Source: Methanomicrobia archaeon (GTDB lineage: Archaea > Halobacteriota > Syntropharchaeia > Alkanophagales > Methanospirareceae). Taken from it: a stretch of DNA of 41,646 bases. The first letter of the stretch is position 1; the number at the start of each line of letters is the position of its first letter. A model generated the notes under the pieces. The model made no database searches. It was not told the origin of the DNA and worked only from the letters and a program-made list of their open reading frames with translations. Below are positions 7,070 to 14,698 of this stretch, one piece after another. The position numbers and the translations under genes were made by a program. Location of the stretch: NCBI GenBank assembly GCA_016930255.1, contig JAFGHB010000048.1:1-41646 (forward strand), in the 5' to 3' direction.

Positions 7070-9211
7070 ATGGAGCAGCCAAATGTAAAAGGATTGCTTA
7101 TTTTGTCTTTCACAGCAGCCTGTGCCTTCTTAGCGTTTTATCTCAGTGTTATCAAAAATGTAACCGTTGTTTATCCCCATCTGTTCTACATCCCGATCAT
7201 GTTAGCCGGCGTCTGGTATCGAAGGAAGGCTACTTACATCGCGCTCTTTCTCAGCGCTGTTTATATTCTCGTGACGTATCCGCTGTGGGTGCTTGATCCA
7301 GATCTTTCGGTAAGTGTTCTTGAACGAAGTGCTATCCTTATCGTGGTGGCGTACATTATCGGGTTTGTGAGCGAGAAAAGGGCACAAGCGGAAGCGGAGC
7401 TCAAAGAGACGAAGGATTATCTGGACGACGTTATCAAGAGTTCTGCGGATGCGATTGTAGTGGTAGATATGGAAGGCATTGTGCGATCCTGGAACAAAGC
7501 GGCAGAAGGCTACATGGGGTATACCGCAGCGGAGGTCATAGGAACACACAACAAGAAGTTCTTTGCGGATCCTGAAGAAGCAGAACGGATAATGGCGATC
7601 GTGCTGCGAGAGGGGGAACTGAAAAATCATAGAACCATCGTGCTGGCGAAAGATGACAAAACCGTCTACATCAACATGTCGGCGGCATTGTTGCGGGATA
7701 AAGAAGGTGTTCCGGTTGGCACGGTCCGGGTGAGCAGAGATATAACGAAAGAAGTGGAGTTGGAAGAGAAGATAAAAGAGCGGCGGAACAACTTGAATTT
7801 GATCTTTGAGAGCATGCCGGACGGCGTGTACATCGTCTCAAAGGATTATGAAGTGGAGTTCATGAACAAGGTTTTGATCGATGAGTTTGGCGATCGGGTC
7901 GGCGGCGTTTGTTACCAGGTATTTCATAACAGAGAAGCGCCCTGTCCGCGGTGCAAAACTACCGAGGTCCTGAATGGAGAGACGGTGCGGTGGGAGTGGC
8001 GCTCTCGGAGGAAGAACAAGACGTATGACCTCGTTGAGACGCCCCTGAAGAATATCAATGGCACGCTCTCGAAATTAACCATCTTTCGTGACATCAGTGA
8101 GCGGAAACGGATGGAGGAGGAGCTAAAGGAGGCTAAAGAGCAGTATATGGCGATCTTCGAGCACACACTCACCGCTTTGTGTGTCATTGAGGAGGATAAA
8201 ACAATCTCGCTGGCCAACAAGGAATTTGAGAGCATGAGCGGGTATTCGAGGGAAGAGCTTGCGGGCAAAAACTGGACTGATTTCATTGAGGCGAGGGACT
8301 CTGAAAGGGTACGGAATTACTGTGATGAACGAAGAAAAGGCGGAGCAGAAGCATGCTGTCTTTTTACGTTTGTGAGCCGCGAGGGGGCACTCAAGTACGT
8401 GAATGCCCTGATAGAGCCGGTTCCGGGGGAGAACCGGTGTATTGCCTCAATGCTCGACATTACGGAGCTGAAGAAGAATGAAGAAACGCTGCAGGAGACC
8501 ATTGAAAAACTTGCGGAGCTGGACAAGATGAAGCTGGAATTCCTGAACGTGGCGTCCCATGAGATGCGATCGCCACTGTCGCCAATTATCGGCTATGCAA
8601 GCCTGCTGGAGCCCAAACTTACCGGTAGGGAGCGGGAATATATTCGGAGGATAGAGAAATGCGCGCGCGAACTCGAAGAGATGATCAATCGAATGTTAGA
8701 ACTCGCGCGCATTGACGGTAGGAGGGTGGAGCTCAATCTCGAAGAGTTTTCTCTTCCGGACGTTGTGCGAAAGGTGATTAAGAACCTTGAGCCAGAAGCG
8801 AAGGCAAAAAGCCAAAAAATCTCCTTAGCAACTCCGGAGCTAAAAATTCAGGCGGATAAGCAGAAGACGGCCGCTATTTTCACTAACTTAATCTCCAATG
8901 CCATTCGATATACCGGTGAGGGGGGAAGAATAGACGTTATGGTTGAAGATAGGGGCGAGGATATCTATGCGTGCGTCGCCGATACGGGGATTGGCATTCC
9001 AGAAGAGCATTTACCAAAGATTTTTGGACGATTTTACATGGTCGACACCTCGTTGACGAGGAAGTCGGGAAGTCTTGGGCTGGGTTTATCTATAGTCAAA
9101 GAGTATGTAAAGTTGCACGGCGGTAGGGTGTGGGCAACAAGCGACCTCGGGCACTGGTCGAAATTCTCCTTCACCATGCCAAAAGAACAACTAACTAAAG
9201 GAGGTGAATGA
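7070..9211 (+). CDS. membrane-bound PAS-domain sensor histidine kinase
   Basis: A sensor kinase that would autophosphorylate and pass phosphate to the receiver encoded next. About four membrane helices fill residues 1-105, followed by three PAS domains (about 120-240, 245-350 and 355-470; the second has a C-x(n)-C-x2-C cysteine cluster near NREAPCPRC). A HisKA domain follows with the phospho-histidine at about 497 (NVASHEMRSPLSPIIGYA), then a HATPase_c domain with N-box (FTNLISNAIRYT), G1 (DTGIGIPEEHL) and G2 (GLGLSIVKEYVKLHGG). I choose the ATG at 7070 because GGGAGGGAGG at 7054-7063 is placed for it; an in-frame ATG at 7052 is less likely. Its stop overlaps the ribosome site of the receiver gene. 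Confidence 0.9.
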   Translation: MEQPNVKGLLILSFTAACAFLAFYLSVIKNVTVVYPHLFYIPIMLAGVWYRRKATYIALFLSAVYILVTYPLWVLDPDLSVSVLERSAILIVVAYIIGFVSEKRAQAEAELKETKDYLDDVIKSSADAIVVVDMEGIVRSWNKAAEGYMGYTAAEVIGTHNKKFFADPEEAERIMAIVLREGELKNHRTIVLAKDDKTVYINMSAALLRDKEGVPVGTVRVSRDITKEVELEEKIKERRNNLNLIFESMPDGVYIVSKDYEVEFMNKVLIDEFGDRVGGVCYQVFHNREAPCPRCKTTEVLNGETVRWEWRSRRKNKTYDLVETPLKNINGTLSKLTIFRDISERKRMEEELKEAKEQYMAIFEHTLTALCVIEEDKTISLANKEFESMSGYSREELAGKNWTDFIEARDSERVRNYCDERRKGGAEACCLFTFVSREGALKYVNALIEPVPGENRCIASMLDITELKKNEETLQETIEKLAELDKMKLEFLNVASHEMRSPLSPIIGYASLLEPKLTGREREYIRRIEKCARELEEMINRMLELARIDGRRVELNLEEFSLPDVVRKVIKNLEPEAKAKSQKISLATPELKIQADKQKTAAIFTNLISNAIRYTGEGGRIDVMVEDRGEDIYACVADTGIGIPEEHLPKIFGRFYMVDTSLTRKSGSLGLGLSIVKEYVKLHGGRVWATSDLGHWSKFSFTMPKEQLTKGGE

Positions 9212-9212
9212 G

Positions 9213-9593
9213 GTGAAAAAGCGGATTTTGATTGTAGAAGATGCGCTCTACATGCGAGAGATGCTGGTTGAGATGTTGGGAGCGGAAGAGGAGGAATACG
9301 AAGTGGTAGGCTTTGCTGTTAACGGAAAGGAAGCCGTGGCGAAGTATAAAGACTTAACGCCTGACCTTGTCACCATGGATCTGGTCATGGAGGAGATGGA
9401 CGGGATTCAAGCGATACGGGAGATTAAAAAATATGACCCGAATGCTTTGATTCTCGTCATCACTGCATTGGGCACGCCGGAGCAGCGGAATGAAGCGCTG
9501 GAAGCAGGAGCAGATGAATACCTGTGGAAACCATTCACGGTAAAAAACCTCTCAGATATGCTTAGAAAACTGTTGAGAAAAGAGAAGGAATGA
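9213..9593 (+). CDS. stand-alone CheY-like response regulator receiver
   Basis: A single receiver domain of 126 residues with no output domain. The acidic pair is in ILIVED (residues 9-10), the phospho-acceptor aspartate is at about 56 (DLVTMDLVMEEMDG), the conserved Thr at 84 (VITALG) and the Lys at 106 (YLWKPF). I place the start at GTG 9213 because GGAGGTGA at 9200-9207 is spaced 5 nt from it; GTG 9204 overlaps that site. The gene is coupled to the kinase (stop at 9211) and to the winged-helix gene (ATGA overlap at 9590-9593), so the three are one operon. Confidence 0.88.
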   Translation: MKKRILIVEDALYMREMLVEMLGAEEEEYEVVGFAVNGKEAVAKYKDLTPDLVTMDLVMEEMDGIQAIREIKKYDPNALILVITALGTPEQRNEALEAGADEYLWKPFTVKNLSDMLRKLLRKEKE

Positions 9594-9895
9594 GCGAGGA
9601 AGTGGGTTTTGAGGAGATCGTGCGATCTCTCAGAAGGAGCAGAGTAAGGACTGAGATTCTCATGTATTTGTATAAAATCTATCCGGGCGCTTCGTATCCC
9701 GCGGAGATATCCAGGAACACCGGGATAGACTCTACCAATATCCTTGGCGGCTTGAGAGGGATGAGCAGCAGGTTCGGAGAGTCACATTCTCTGCTCAAGC
9801 AGGGGGTTGTGGAGAAGCTTGAGCGTGGAGACGCAACCTACTACCGGCTTTCAGAGCGCGGTAAAGCGTTGGTAGAGAGCCTGCAAGAGACTTAG
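9590..9895 (+). CDS. winged helix-turn-helix DNA-binding protein, paralogue A
   Basis: A small predicted transcription regulator of 101 residues. Residues 7-30 (EIVRSLRRSRVRTEILMYLY) lead into a winged helix: YPAEISRNTGI as helix-turn-helix, then the long segment NILGGLRGM, a wing, and YYRLSERGKALVESL at the end. It is highly similar to the product of 10408-10716. Its ATG overlaps the receiver stop (ATGA), which strongly suggests that it is the output partner of the kinase/receiver pair. Partnership is inference from gene order. No ligand or metal site is visible. Confidence 0.8.
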   Translation: MSEEVGFEEIVRSLRRSRVRTEILMYLYKIYPGASYPAEISRNTGIDSTNILGGLRGMSSRFGESHSLLKQGVVEKLERGDATYYRLSERGKALVESLQET

Positions 9896-9997
9896 CTAAT
9901 CTTAGTCGCCGAATTTCGTATCGTACGTTACACGTTCTCGATTTTATCTGCTTTAAGCCTACAAGAAATACGTTCACATACTACAAAGAACCGAAAA

Positions 9998-10035
9998 GCT
10001 TTTAAGTACCTGCATCTATACATGTATATGTAGGT
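9998..10035 (+). promoter_or_regulatory. TATA box with overlapping dyad operator
   Basis: GCTTTTAAG (9998-10006) is a TATA box. Immediately after it, a dyad centres on the perfect palindrome TATACATGTATA (10017-10028), flanked by ACCTGCA (10008-10014) and TGTAGGT (10029-10035). The predicted transcript start falls inside the dyad, so a bound dimer would block or modulate initiation. The neighbouring winged-helix proteins are the obvious candidates to bind here (inference). Between 9896 and 10122 there is no other gene. Confidence 0.5.
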
Positions 10036-10122
10036 GCACATACACCTTTGGCGGGGTGGGTGAAAAGGGTATGTGAGCTACTATCCCTACAAGGGGTAAA
10101 AAAAGGGGGTGGAAGAAGAGAA

Positions 10123-10377
10123 ATGGGAATAAAAAGAATCTTGAATACATGGCGATGTTTTGGTAAGAACCCGACGCTTGCGACAAGGGTACTGATGGCT
10201 ACGGTAGCTGCAACAGTGTTGCCAGCCAATTCTGTCTGCTATCTGCGTGATTTGGAGAAAGCAGGGTATTTAGAAGATACCCAAACCTTAGCGATGGGAA
10301 CTGCGATGCTGTATTCTATTGCGTTCACCGTGGCGTTTTCGTTCATGTATCTGACCTATGGCGTCGTGTGGTTTTAG
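10123..10377 (+). CDS. stand-alone C-terminal tail module of an antiporter-like subunit, 84 aa
   Basis: The product (start MGIKRILNTWRCFGKNPT) aligns with the last ~90 residues of the 10774 gene product (RIADALVWFGKNPTAASRV) and of the 16737 gene product. All three share FGKNP, a Y-x2-DLE segment and a final membrane helix ending in a Tyr/His-Gly-Val-Trp-like motif. It has one or two membrane helices. The ATG at 10123 is preceded by GGGGGTGGAAGAAGAG, so it seems to be translated on its own; an in-frame start at 10048 is possible but lacks a good site. The full antiporter body is missing, so this is either a remnant of a duplicated gene or an assembly subunit. Confidence 0.65.
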   Translation: MGIKRILNTWRCFGKNPTLATRVLMATVAATVLPANSVCYLRDLEKAGYLEDTQTLAMGTAMLYSIAFTVAFSFMYLTYGVVWF

Positions 10378-10407
10378 GTAAAGGGGTAAAAAGGAGGAAA
10401 GAGCGAA

Positions 10408-10716
10408 ATGTTTGATATGGGTGGCAAAAGGGGATTTGAGCGTTTATTTAGGTCTCTCAGAAGGAGCAGAGTAAGAACTGAGATTCTGATGTATCTGTAT
10501 AACCACTATCCTATGGCGTTGTATCCTACTGAGATCGCCCGGGACACGGGGATAAACCCAATAAATGTCCTCGGCGGCTTGAAAGGGATGGGCAGGTTCG
10601 ATACGTCAAGTTCGCTTCTCAAGCAGGGGTTTGTGGAGGAACTGAGTCAAGGGGATATACCCTTATACCGGCTTTCAGAGCGCGGTAAATTGTTGATGGA
10701 GCGTCTGCATGTATGA
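10408..10716 (+). CDS. winged helix-turn-helix DNA-binding protein, paralogue B
   Basis: 102 residues, sharing long identical stretches with the 9590 product (RSLRRSRVRTEILMYLY, LLKQG, YRLSERGK). The same winged-helix plan is visible: YPTEIARDTGI, then NVLGGLKGM, wing, and terminal helix. The start ATG follows AAGGAGGAAAGAGCGAA. The gene lies directly upstream of the large antiporter-like gene (57 nt), just as paralogue A lies upstream of the stand-alone tail gene, so the [winged helix + antiporter] pair looks duplicated. It is probably a local regulator. Confidence 0.8.
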   Translation: MFDMGGKRGFERLFRSLRRSRVRTEILMYLYNHYPMALYPTEIARDTGINPINVLGGLKGMGRFDTSSSLLKQGFVEELSQGDIPLYRLSERGKLLMERLHV

Positions 10717-10773
10717 CGTTTACGTTGACGTTGAAGGCCGTATCAGGGTCGATAAAAAAGGAGAAAGAGCAGA

Positions 10774-12600
10774 ATGGTTGATATAGGGAGCATTGGAAGC
10801 GTACCTCCTGCGCTCATTTATCTTGCAGGAGCGGCATTACTCCCCTTGCTCGGAACGGGTAAGGTGAGGAAGGTTTATCTTATCGTCCTTGCTGCACTCG
10901 GATTGATCGGTGTGGCGTTGATAAAACCGCAAACGACCTGGGTATTCTCTGTTCTTCCGGGATTTGAGCTGACCTTCCTGCATGCCGATAGCTTGAGCAT
11001 CCTAATGGGCTATATATTTGTGATAATCGGTGCTGTTGCAATTTTATACTCGTTAGAGCTGGTAAAAGAGAGCGGGGAACTCGTCTGTGGTTTGTTCTAT
11101 CTTGGAAGCGCTCTGGGCGCGGTATTTGCCGGCGACTTCTTCACGCTCTACATATTCTGGGAGATCATGGCGTTCTCCTCGCTCGGATTGATCTGGTACA
11201 GCCGAACGGAGCGTGCGACAAACGCGGGGATGCGTTATATTCTGTTTCACCTGTTTGGCGGTTGTGCGCTGCTCGGCGGAATATTAATCCATTACATGAA
11301 CACCGGCTCCATTGCCGTGGGCCCGGTCGAGCTGGGTATGGGCTATCTGCTGCTTCTTATCGGCATAGGCGTGAACACGGCATTTATACCGCTGCATTCC
11401 TGGCTACCGGATTCATACCCGAAGGCGACGATAGCAGGCGCGGTATTCATGTGTGTCTTTACGACGAAGACAGGAGTATACGTGCTGGCGAGGACCTTTC
11501 CGGGTGTGGAAGCGGTAGCGTATATGGGTGGTGTGATGTGTCTCTACGGAGTTGTATTCGCACTACTGCAGAATGACGTGAGAAAGCTTCTATCGTATCA
11601 TATCGTCAGTCAGGTCGGTTATATGGTGGCAGGAATAGGAATAGGGACGTATATCGGGATAAACGGAGGAATGGCACACGTTTTCAACCATATCCTGTAC
11701 AAGGCGCTCCTGTTCATGTGTATGGGTGCCGTGATATACGCAACGGGGAAACACAATCTCACAGAGCTGGGTGGGCTGGCGAAGAAGATGCCAATAACGA
11801 TGATAACGTGTATTATAGCGGCATTATCCATTTCCGGTGCGCCGGGCTTTAACGGCTACGTAAGTAAGGGCATGGTAATCCATGCTGCTGAATTAGAAGG
11901 GATGCACGTGCTTGCGCTGGCGTTGATTATGGGCTCGGTCGGCACGGCTTTGTCCTTCTTGAAACTCACGTATTTCACCTTTTTCAGGAGCAACGACGAA
12001 CTAGCAGCGAAAGAAGCACCGTGGCCAATGCTCATCGCCATGAGCGTTACCGCGTTCCTGTGCGTTGCTCTTGGCGTGTATCCGCAACTGCTCTATGGAA
12101 TACTGCCGTATGCAGATGTGGCGTTCCACTACCATCCCTACGCACTGGGGCATACGATACTCACCCTGGAGTTACTGATGGTGACCGCAGTGGGATTCGT
12201 CATGCTCCGATCCGTATTCTCACCACACGAGCGCGTATCCTACGACATAGATCATCTGTACAGGAAAGCGGGCCGGGGCTTTATATGGCTCTGTGAACAA
12301 CCGTTAGTGACCGTTGCTGATTTCATAGACAAGGGCTTGTTGAGAATTGCTGATGCTCTTGTGTGGTTCGGTAAGAATCCAACGGCGGCGTCACGAGTGC
12401 TGGCGGCTATGGTGACCGCAGCGGTACTGAGACCGTTCACTTATACGACCCAATACGAGCAGGATTTGGAGCGACTCAAGCGGCTGTCAGCAGAGGAACC
12501 AGTGGTAAGCGTAAACTTAGGAACCGGCGTGCTGCTCGTCGTCATATTCTTCACGCTCTATCTGATCGTTTATCTGACGCACGGGGTGTTCTGGGTTTAG
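10774..12600 (+). CDS. proton/sodium antiporter-like membrane subunit (NuoL/MrpD superfamily), 608 aa
   Basis: An integral membrane ion-translocating subunit of the type found in complex I, membrane-bound hydrogenases and Mrp antiporters. The conserved channel residues are present: Glu130 in FFTLYIFWEIMAF, Lys232 in VFTTKTGVYVLAR after PLHSWLPDSYP, Lys310 in NHILYKALLFM, and Lys365 in GFNGYVSKG. About 14 membrane helices are followed by a C-terminal extension (about 495-608) with the VSYDIDHLYRKAGRG motif, a FGKNP segment and a last membrane helix. It is a close paralogue of the 16737 product. No peripheral hydrogenase or dehydrogenase subunit is adjacent, so the partner complex is unknown. 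Confidence 0.85.
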   Translation: MVDIGSIGSVPPALIYLAGAALLPLLGTGKVRKVYLIVLAALGLIGVALIKPQTTWVFSVLPGFELTFLHADSLSILMGYIFVIIGAVAILYSLELVKESGELVCGLFYLGSALGAVFAGDFFTLYIFWEIMAFSSLGLIWYSRTERATNAGMRYILFHLFGGCALLGGILIHYMNTGSIAVGPVELGMGYLLLLIGIGVNTAFIPLHSWLPDSYPKATIAGAVFMCVFTTKTGVYVLARTFPGVEAVAYMGGVMCLYGVVFALLQNDVRKLLSYHIVSQVGYMVAGIGIGTYIGINGGMAHVFNHILYKALLFMCMGAVIYATGKHNLTELGGLAKKMPITMITCIIAALSISGAPGFNGYVSKGMVIHAAELEGMHVLALALIMGSVGTALSFLKLTYFTFFRSNDELAAKEAPWPMLIAMSVTAFLCVALGVYPQLLYGILPYADVAFHYHPYALGHTILTLELLMVTAVGFVMLRSVFSPHERVSYDIDHLYRKAGRGFIWLCEQPLVTVADFIDKGLLRIADALVWFGKNPTAASRVLAAMVTAAVLRPFTYTTQYEQDLERLKRLSAEEPVVSVNLGTGVLLVVIFFTLYLIVYLTHGVFWV

Positions 12601-12663
12601 CCAGAGTCAGCATTAGCAAAGAGCAGCCAAAAGAAACCAAGAATAAAATAAAAAATAGAAGGT

Positions 12664-12692
12664 GGGCCTGCTTCATCCAATCCAGCAGGACC
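12664..12692 (-). terminator. hairpin plus T-run terminator between converging genes
   Basis: GGGCCTGC (12664-12671) pairs with GCAGGACCC (12684-12692) with a one-base bulge. On the minus strand the hairpin is followed by a T-rich run (12644-12658), which fits termination of the GYD-like gene. On the plus strand it lies just after the antiporter stop. Confidence 0.5.
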
Positions 12693-12698
12693 CGCTCT

Positions 12699-12944
12699 TT
12701 ACCATTCTCGTTCAAACGCAACCCAGGTTTCCGTCGTTGAGACCACTCTGCTTTGGTCAAGGAACGTTTTAATTACGTTGGGATCGGTAGCCTCATAAAT
12801 CCACACCGCATCATACCGACCAAGTGTGAGATAGACGTGCAGGAACGTGACACCCTTGGGTGGCGATTTAAGTAAGGTGTCGCCGAATTTTTTCGCTTCC
12901 TCAGCCATGCCTGGATTGATTCTCACGCAGGTTATGAATAGCAT
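12699..12944 (-). CDS. GYD-domain-like small protein, 81 aa
   Basis: A short soluble protein with a beta-alpha-beta pattern: MLFITCVRINPGMAEEAKKF, then GVTFLHVYLTLGRYDAVWIYEATD, where GRYDAVWIYEA corresponds to the Gly-Tyr-Asp signature of the GYD family, then a helix and a last strand (TTETWVAFE). GYD proteins have a ferredoxin-like dimeric fold, and their function is not settled. The ATG follows a strong GGAGGTGAT. The gene sits between two antiporter-subunit blocks but on the opposite strand to its left neighbour. There is no sign of membrane association. Confidence 0.65.
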   Translation of the reverse strand: MLFITCVRINPGMAEEAKKFGDTLLKSPPKGVTFLHVYLTLGRYDAVWIYEATDPNVIKTFLDQSRVVSTTETWVAFEREW

Positions 12945-13120
12945 CTTTTTTTATCACCTCCATAGTAATCAAAGGTTTGTTCACATTAATAACTCTCATA
13001 CCGTTCAAACAATCACTACCTAAAAATGGATACTCTTAGCCACTTTGGTTCAATTGCACGCACAGCCCGCTCGTTTATGTTTCAATAGAAAATGCAATGC
13101 TACGTGTGTTTACTCAGAAC

Positions 13121-14695
13121 TTATGAAACGACGTTATTTACCGCTATCTCTACCAGCTCGTAGATATGCAGCGAGATCGTGTTTATAAACGGTGCGAGCG
13201 TTTCGACAGGCCTCAGAACGAACGCTAAAAAGAAGATAACGGAAAAAATCGCCGTTATCGTTAACGGGATGAGCATGAACAGAGGCGCCTCTTGTATCGT
13301 TATCTGTTCGGATGCGCCTTCTGGGTGCTTGAAGAACGCGGTGTGGATGATAGGGAAGAAATAGACGACGTCCAGCAACGAAGCTGCTAGGAGGACAAAC
13401 AGGAAGATTATCATGATGCTGCTGCCTTCTAACGAGCCGAGGCAGAGATACCATTTACTTATGAACCCAACCGCGGGCGGAATGCCGCACATTCCCAATG
13501 CGCATACGGAGAATGCGAGCATCGTTACCGGCATGGTCTTTCCTATGCCGCCCATCTCACTTATGTTCTTCTTCCCGGTAGCGACCAGTATGGCACCCGC
13601 ACAGAGGAAGAGCGTTATTTTCATGTAGCCATGAAACGGGATATGCATCATTGCGCCTCGCATGCCGTAGAACATTGGATTCTCTGCAGCTATCGAGGGC
13701 AACAACGCCGCACCGAGGATGATATACGCGAGCTGGTTAATAGTGGAGTACGCAAGTCTTCGCTTCAGGTTGTCCTGTGCAATGGCGAACAAATTGGCAA
13801 CGATCATGGTAAAGCCCGCGATACAGGCGAGCGCCAATGCGAGCGTGAGGCTCTCGTCTAGGAAATATACCTCGCGCATCAGATCGACACCATAGATGTA
13901 GCCAACGATCCTGACGATCCCAAACACGCCCGCCTTCACCACGGCGACGGCATGCAAAAGCGCACTCACCGGCGTTGGCGCGACCATCGCGGTCGGCAGC
14001 CAGGAGTGGAACGGCATCCACGCAGCCTTCAGGAATCCTAAAAGGAAACAGAAGAAGAGGATTACCAGTGTCAAACGAGATGCAGAACTGAGCGCAGCTA
14101 TGCCGCCGTTCGTGAAATCGGTTGTTCCGGTTAGATAATAGGTCATCATCACGGCGAAGAGGAAGAATACGCCGGAGGTGAGCAGATACGCGAAATATTT
14201 GCGGCCTGCGCTCAACGCTTCTTGTGTCTGATCGTGAATGACCAGCGGATAGGTTGAGACCGTCAGGATCTCGTAAAATACGAACATCGTGAGCAAATTC
14301 CGGGACATTGCAATGCCTAAAGCACCAGCAATGGCAACAGCGAAGGAGAAGAAGAACCGTGTCTGTGCATGCTCCTTCAGCGACCGCATATAGCCTATGG
14401 CGTAGAAGGAAACTAAAATCCAGAGCGAAGAGGAGGTGAGTGCGAAGATCAGACCGAACGCATCCACTTTGAAGCCGAGTACGACTCCTTCAAATAGCGT
14501 TTCGAAGAACGTGAATTCGATAACTTCTCCCGCTAGAATCGTGGGAATCATCGATAGAACGAGCGAGAACATCGCTATTCCTGCTGCTATCGTTACTCCT
14601 TCCCTAATATTCGGCCGCTTGCCGAACAGCAGTATCAGAGGGGATGCAATTGCGGGGCACAATATAACAAACAGCGGCGTCATCAGTTCCACCAT
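13121..14695 (-). CDS. antiporter-like membrane subunit (NuoM/MrpD-like), 524 aa
   Basis: An ion-translocating subunit of the NuoL/M/N-MrpA/D superfamily with about 14 membrane helices. Channel residues are at Glu142 (MFVFYEILTVSTYP), Lys223 (GFLKAAWMPFHSWLP) and Lys254 (APTPVSALLHAVAVVKAGVFG), with further lysines in HGYMKITLFL and GFISKWYL. The classic AxTPVSALLHA motif makes the family call firm. It lies three bases downstream of the 14699 gene on the minus strand, so the two are co-transcribed. It is distinct from the two long paralogues on the plus strand and lacks their C-terminal tail. Confidence 0.88.
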   Translation of the reverse strand: MVELMTPLFVILCPAIASPLILLFGKRPNIREGVTIAAGIAMFSLVLSMIPTILAGEVIEFTFFETLFEGVVLGFKVDAFGLIFALTSSSLWILVSFYAIGYMRSLKEHAQTRFFFSFAVAIAGALGIAMSRNLLTMFVFYEILTVSTYPLVIHDQTQEALSAGRKYFAYLLTSGVFFLFAVMMTYYLTGTTDFTNGGIAALSSASRLTLVILFFCFLLGFLKAAWMPFHSWLPTAMVAPTPVSALLHAVAVVKAGVFGIVRIVGYIYGVDLMREVYFLDESLTLALALACIAGFTMIVANLFAIAQDNLKRRLAYSTINQLAYIILGAALLPSIAAENPMFYGMRGAMMHIPFHGYMKITLFLCAGAILVATGKKNISEMGGIGKTMPVTMLAFSVCALGMCGIPPAVGFISKWYLCLGSLEGSSIMIIFLFVLLAASLLDVVYFFPIIHTAFFKHPEGASEQITIQEAPLFMLIPLTITAIFSVIFFLAFVLRPVETLAPFINTISLHIYELVEIAVNNVVS

Positions 14696-14698
14696 CTT

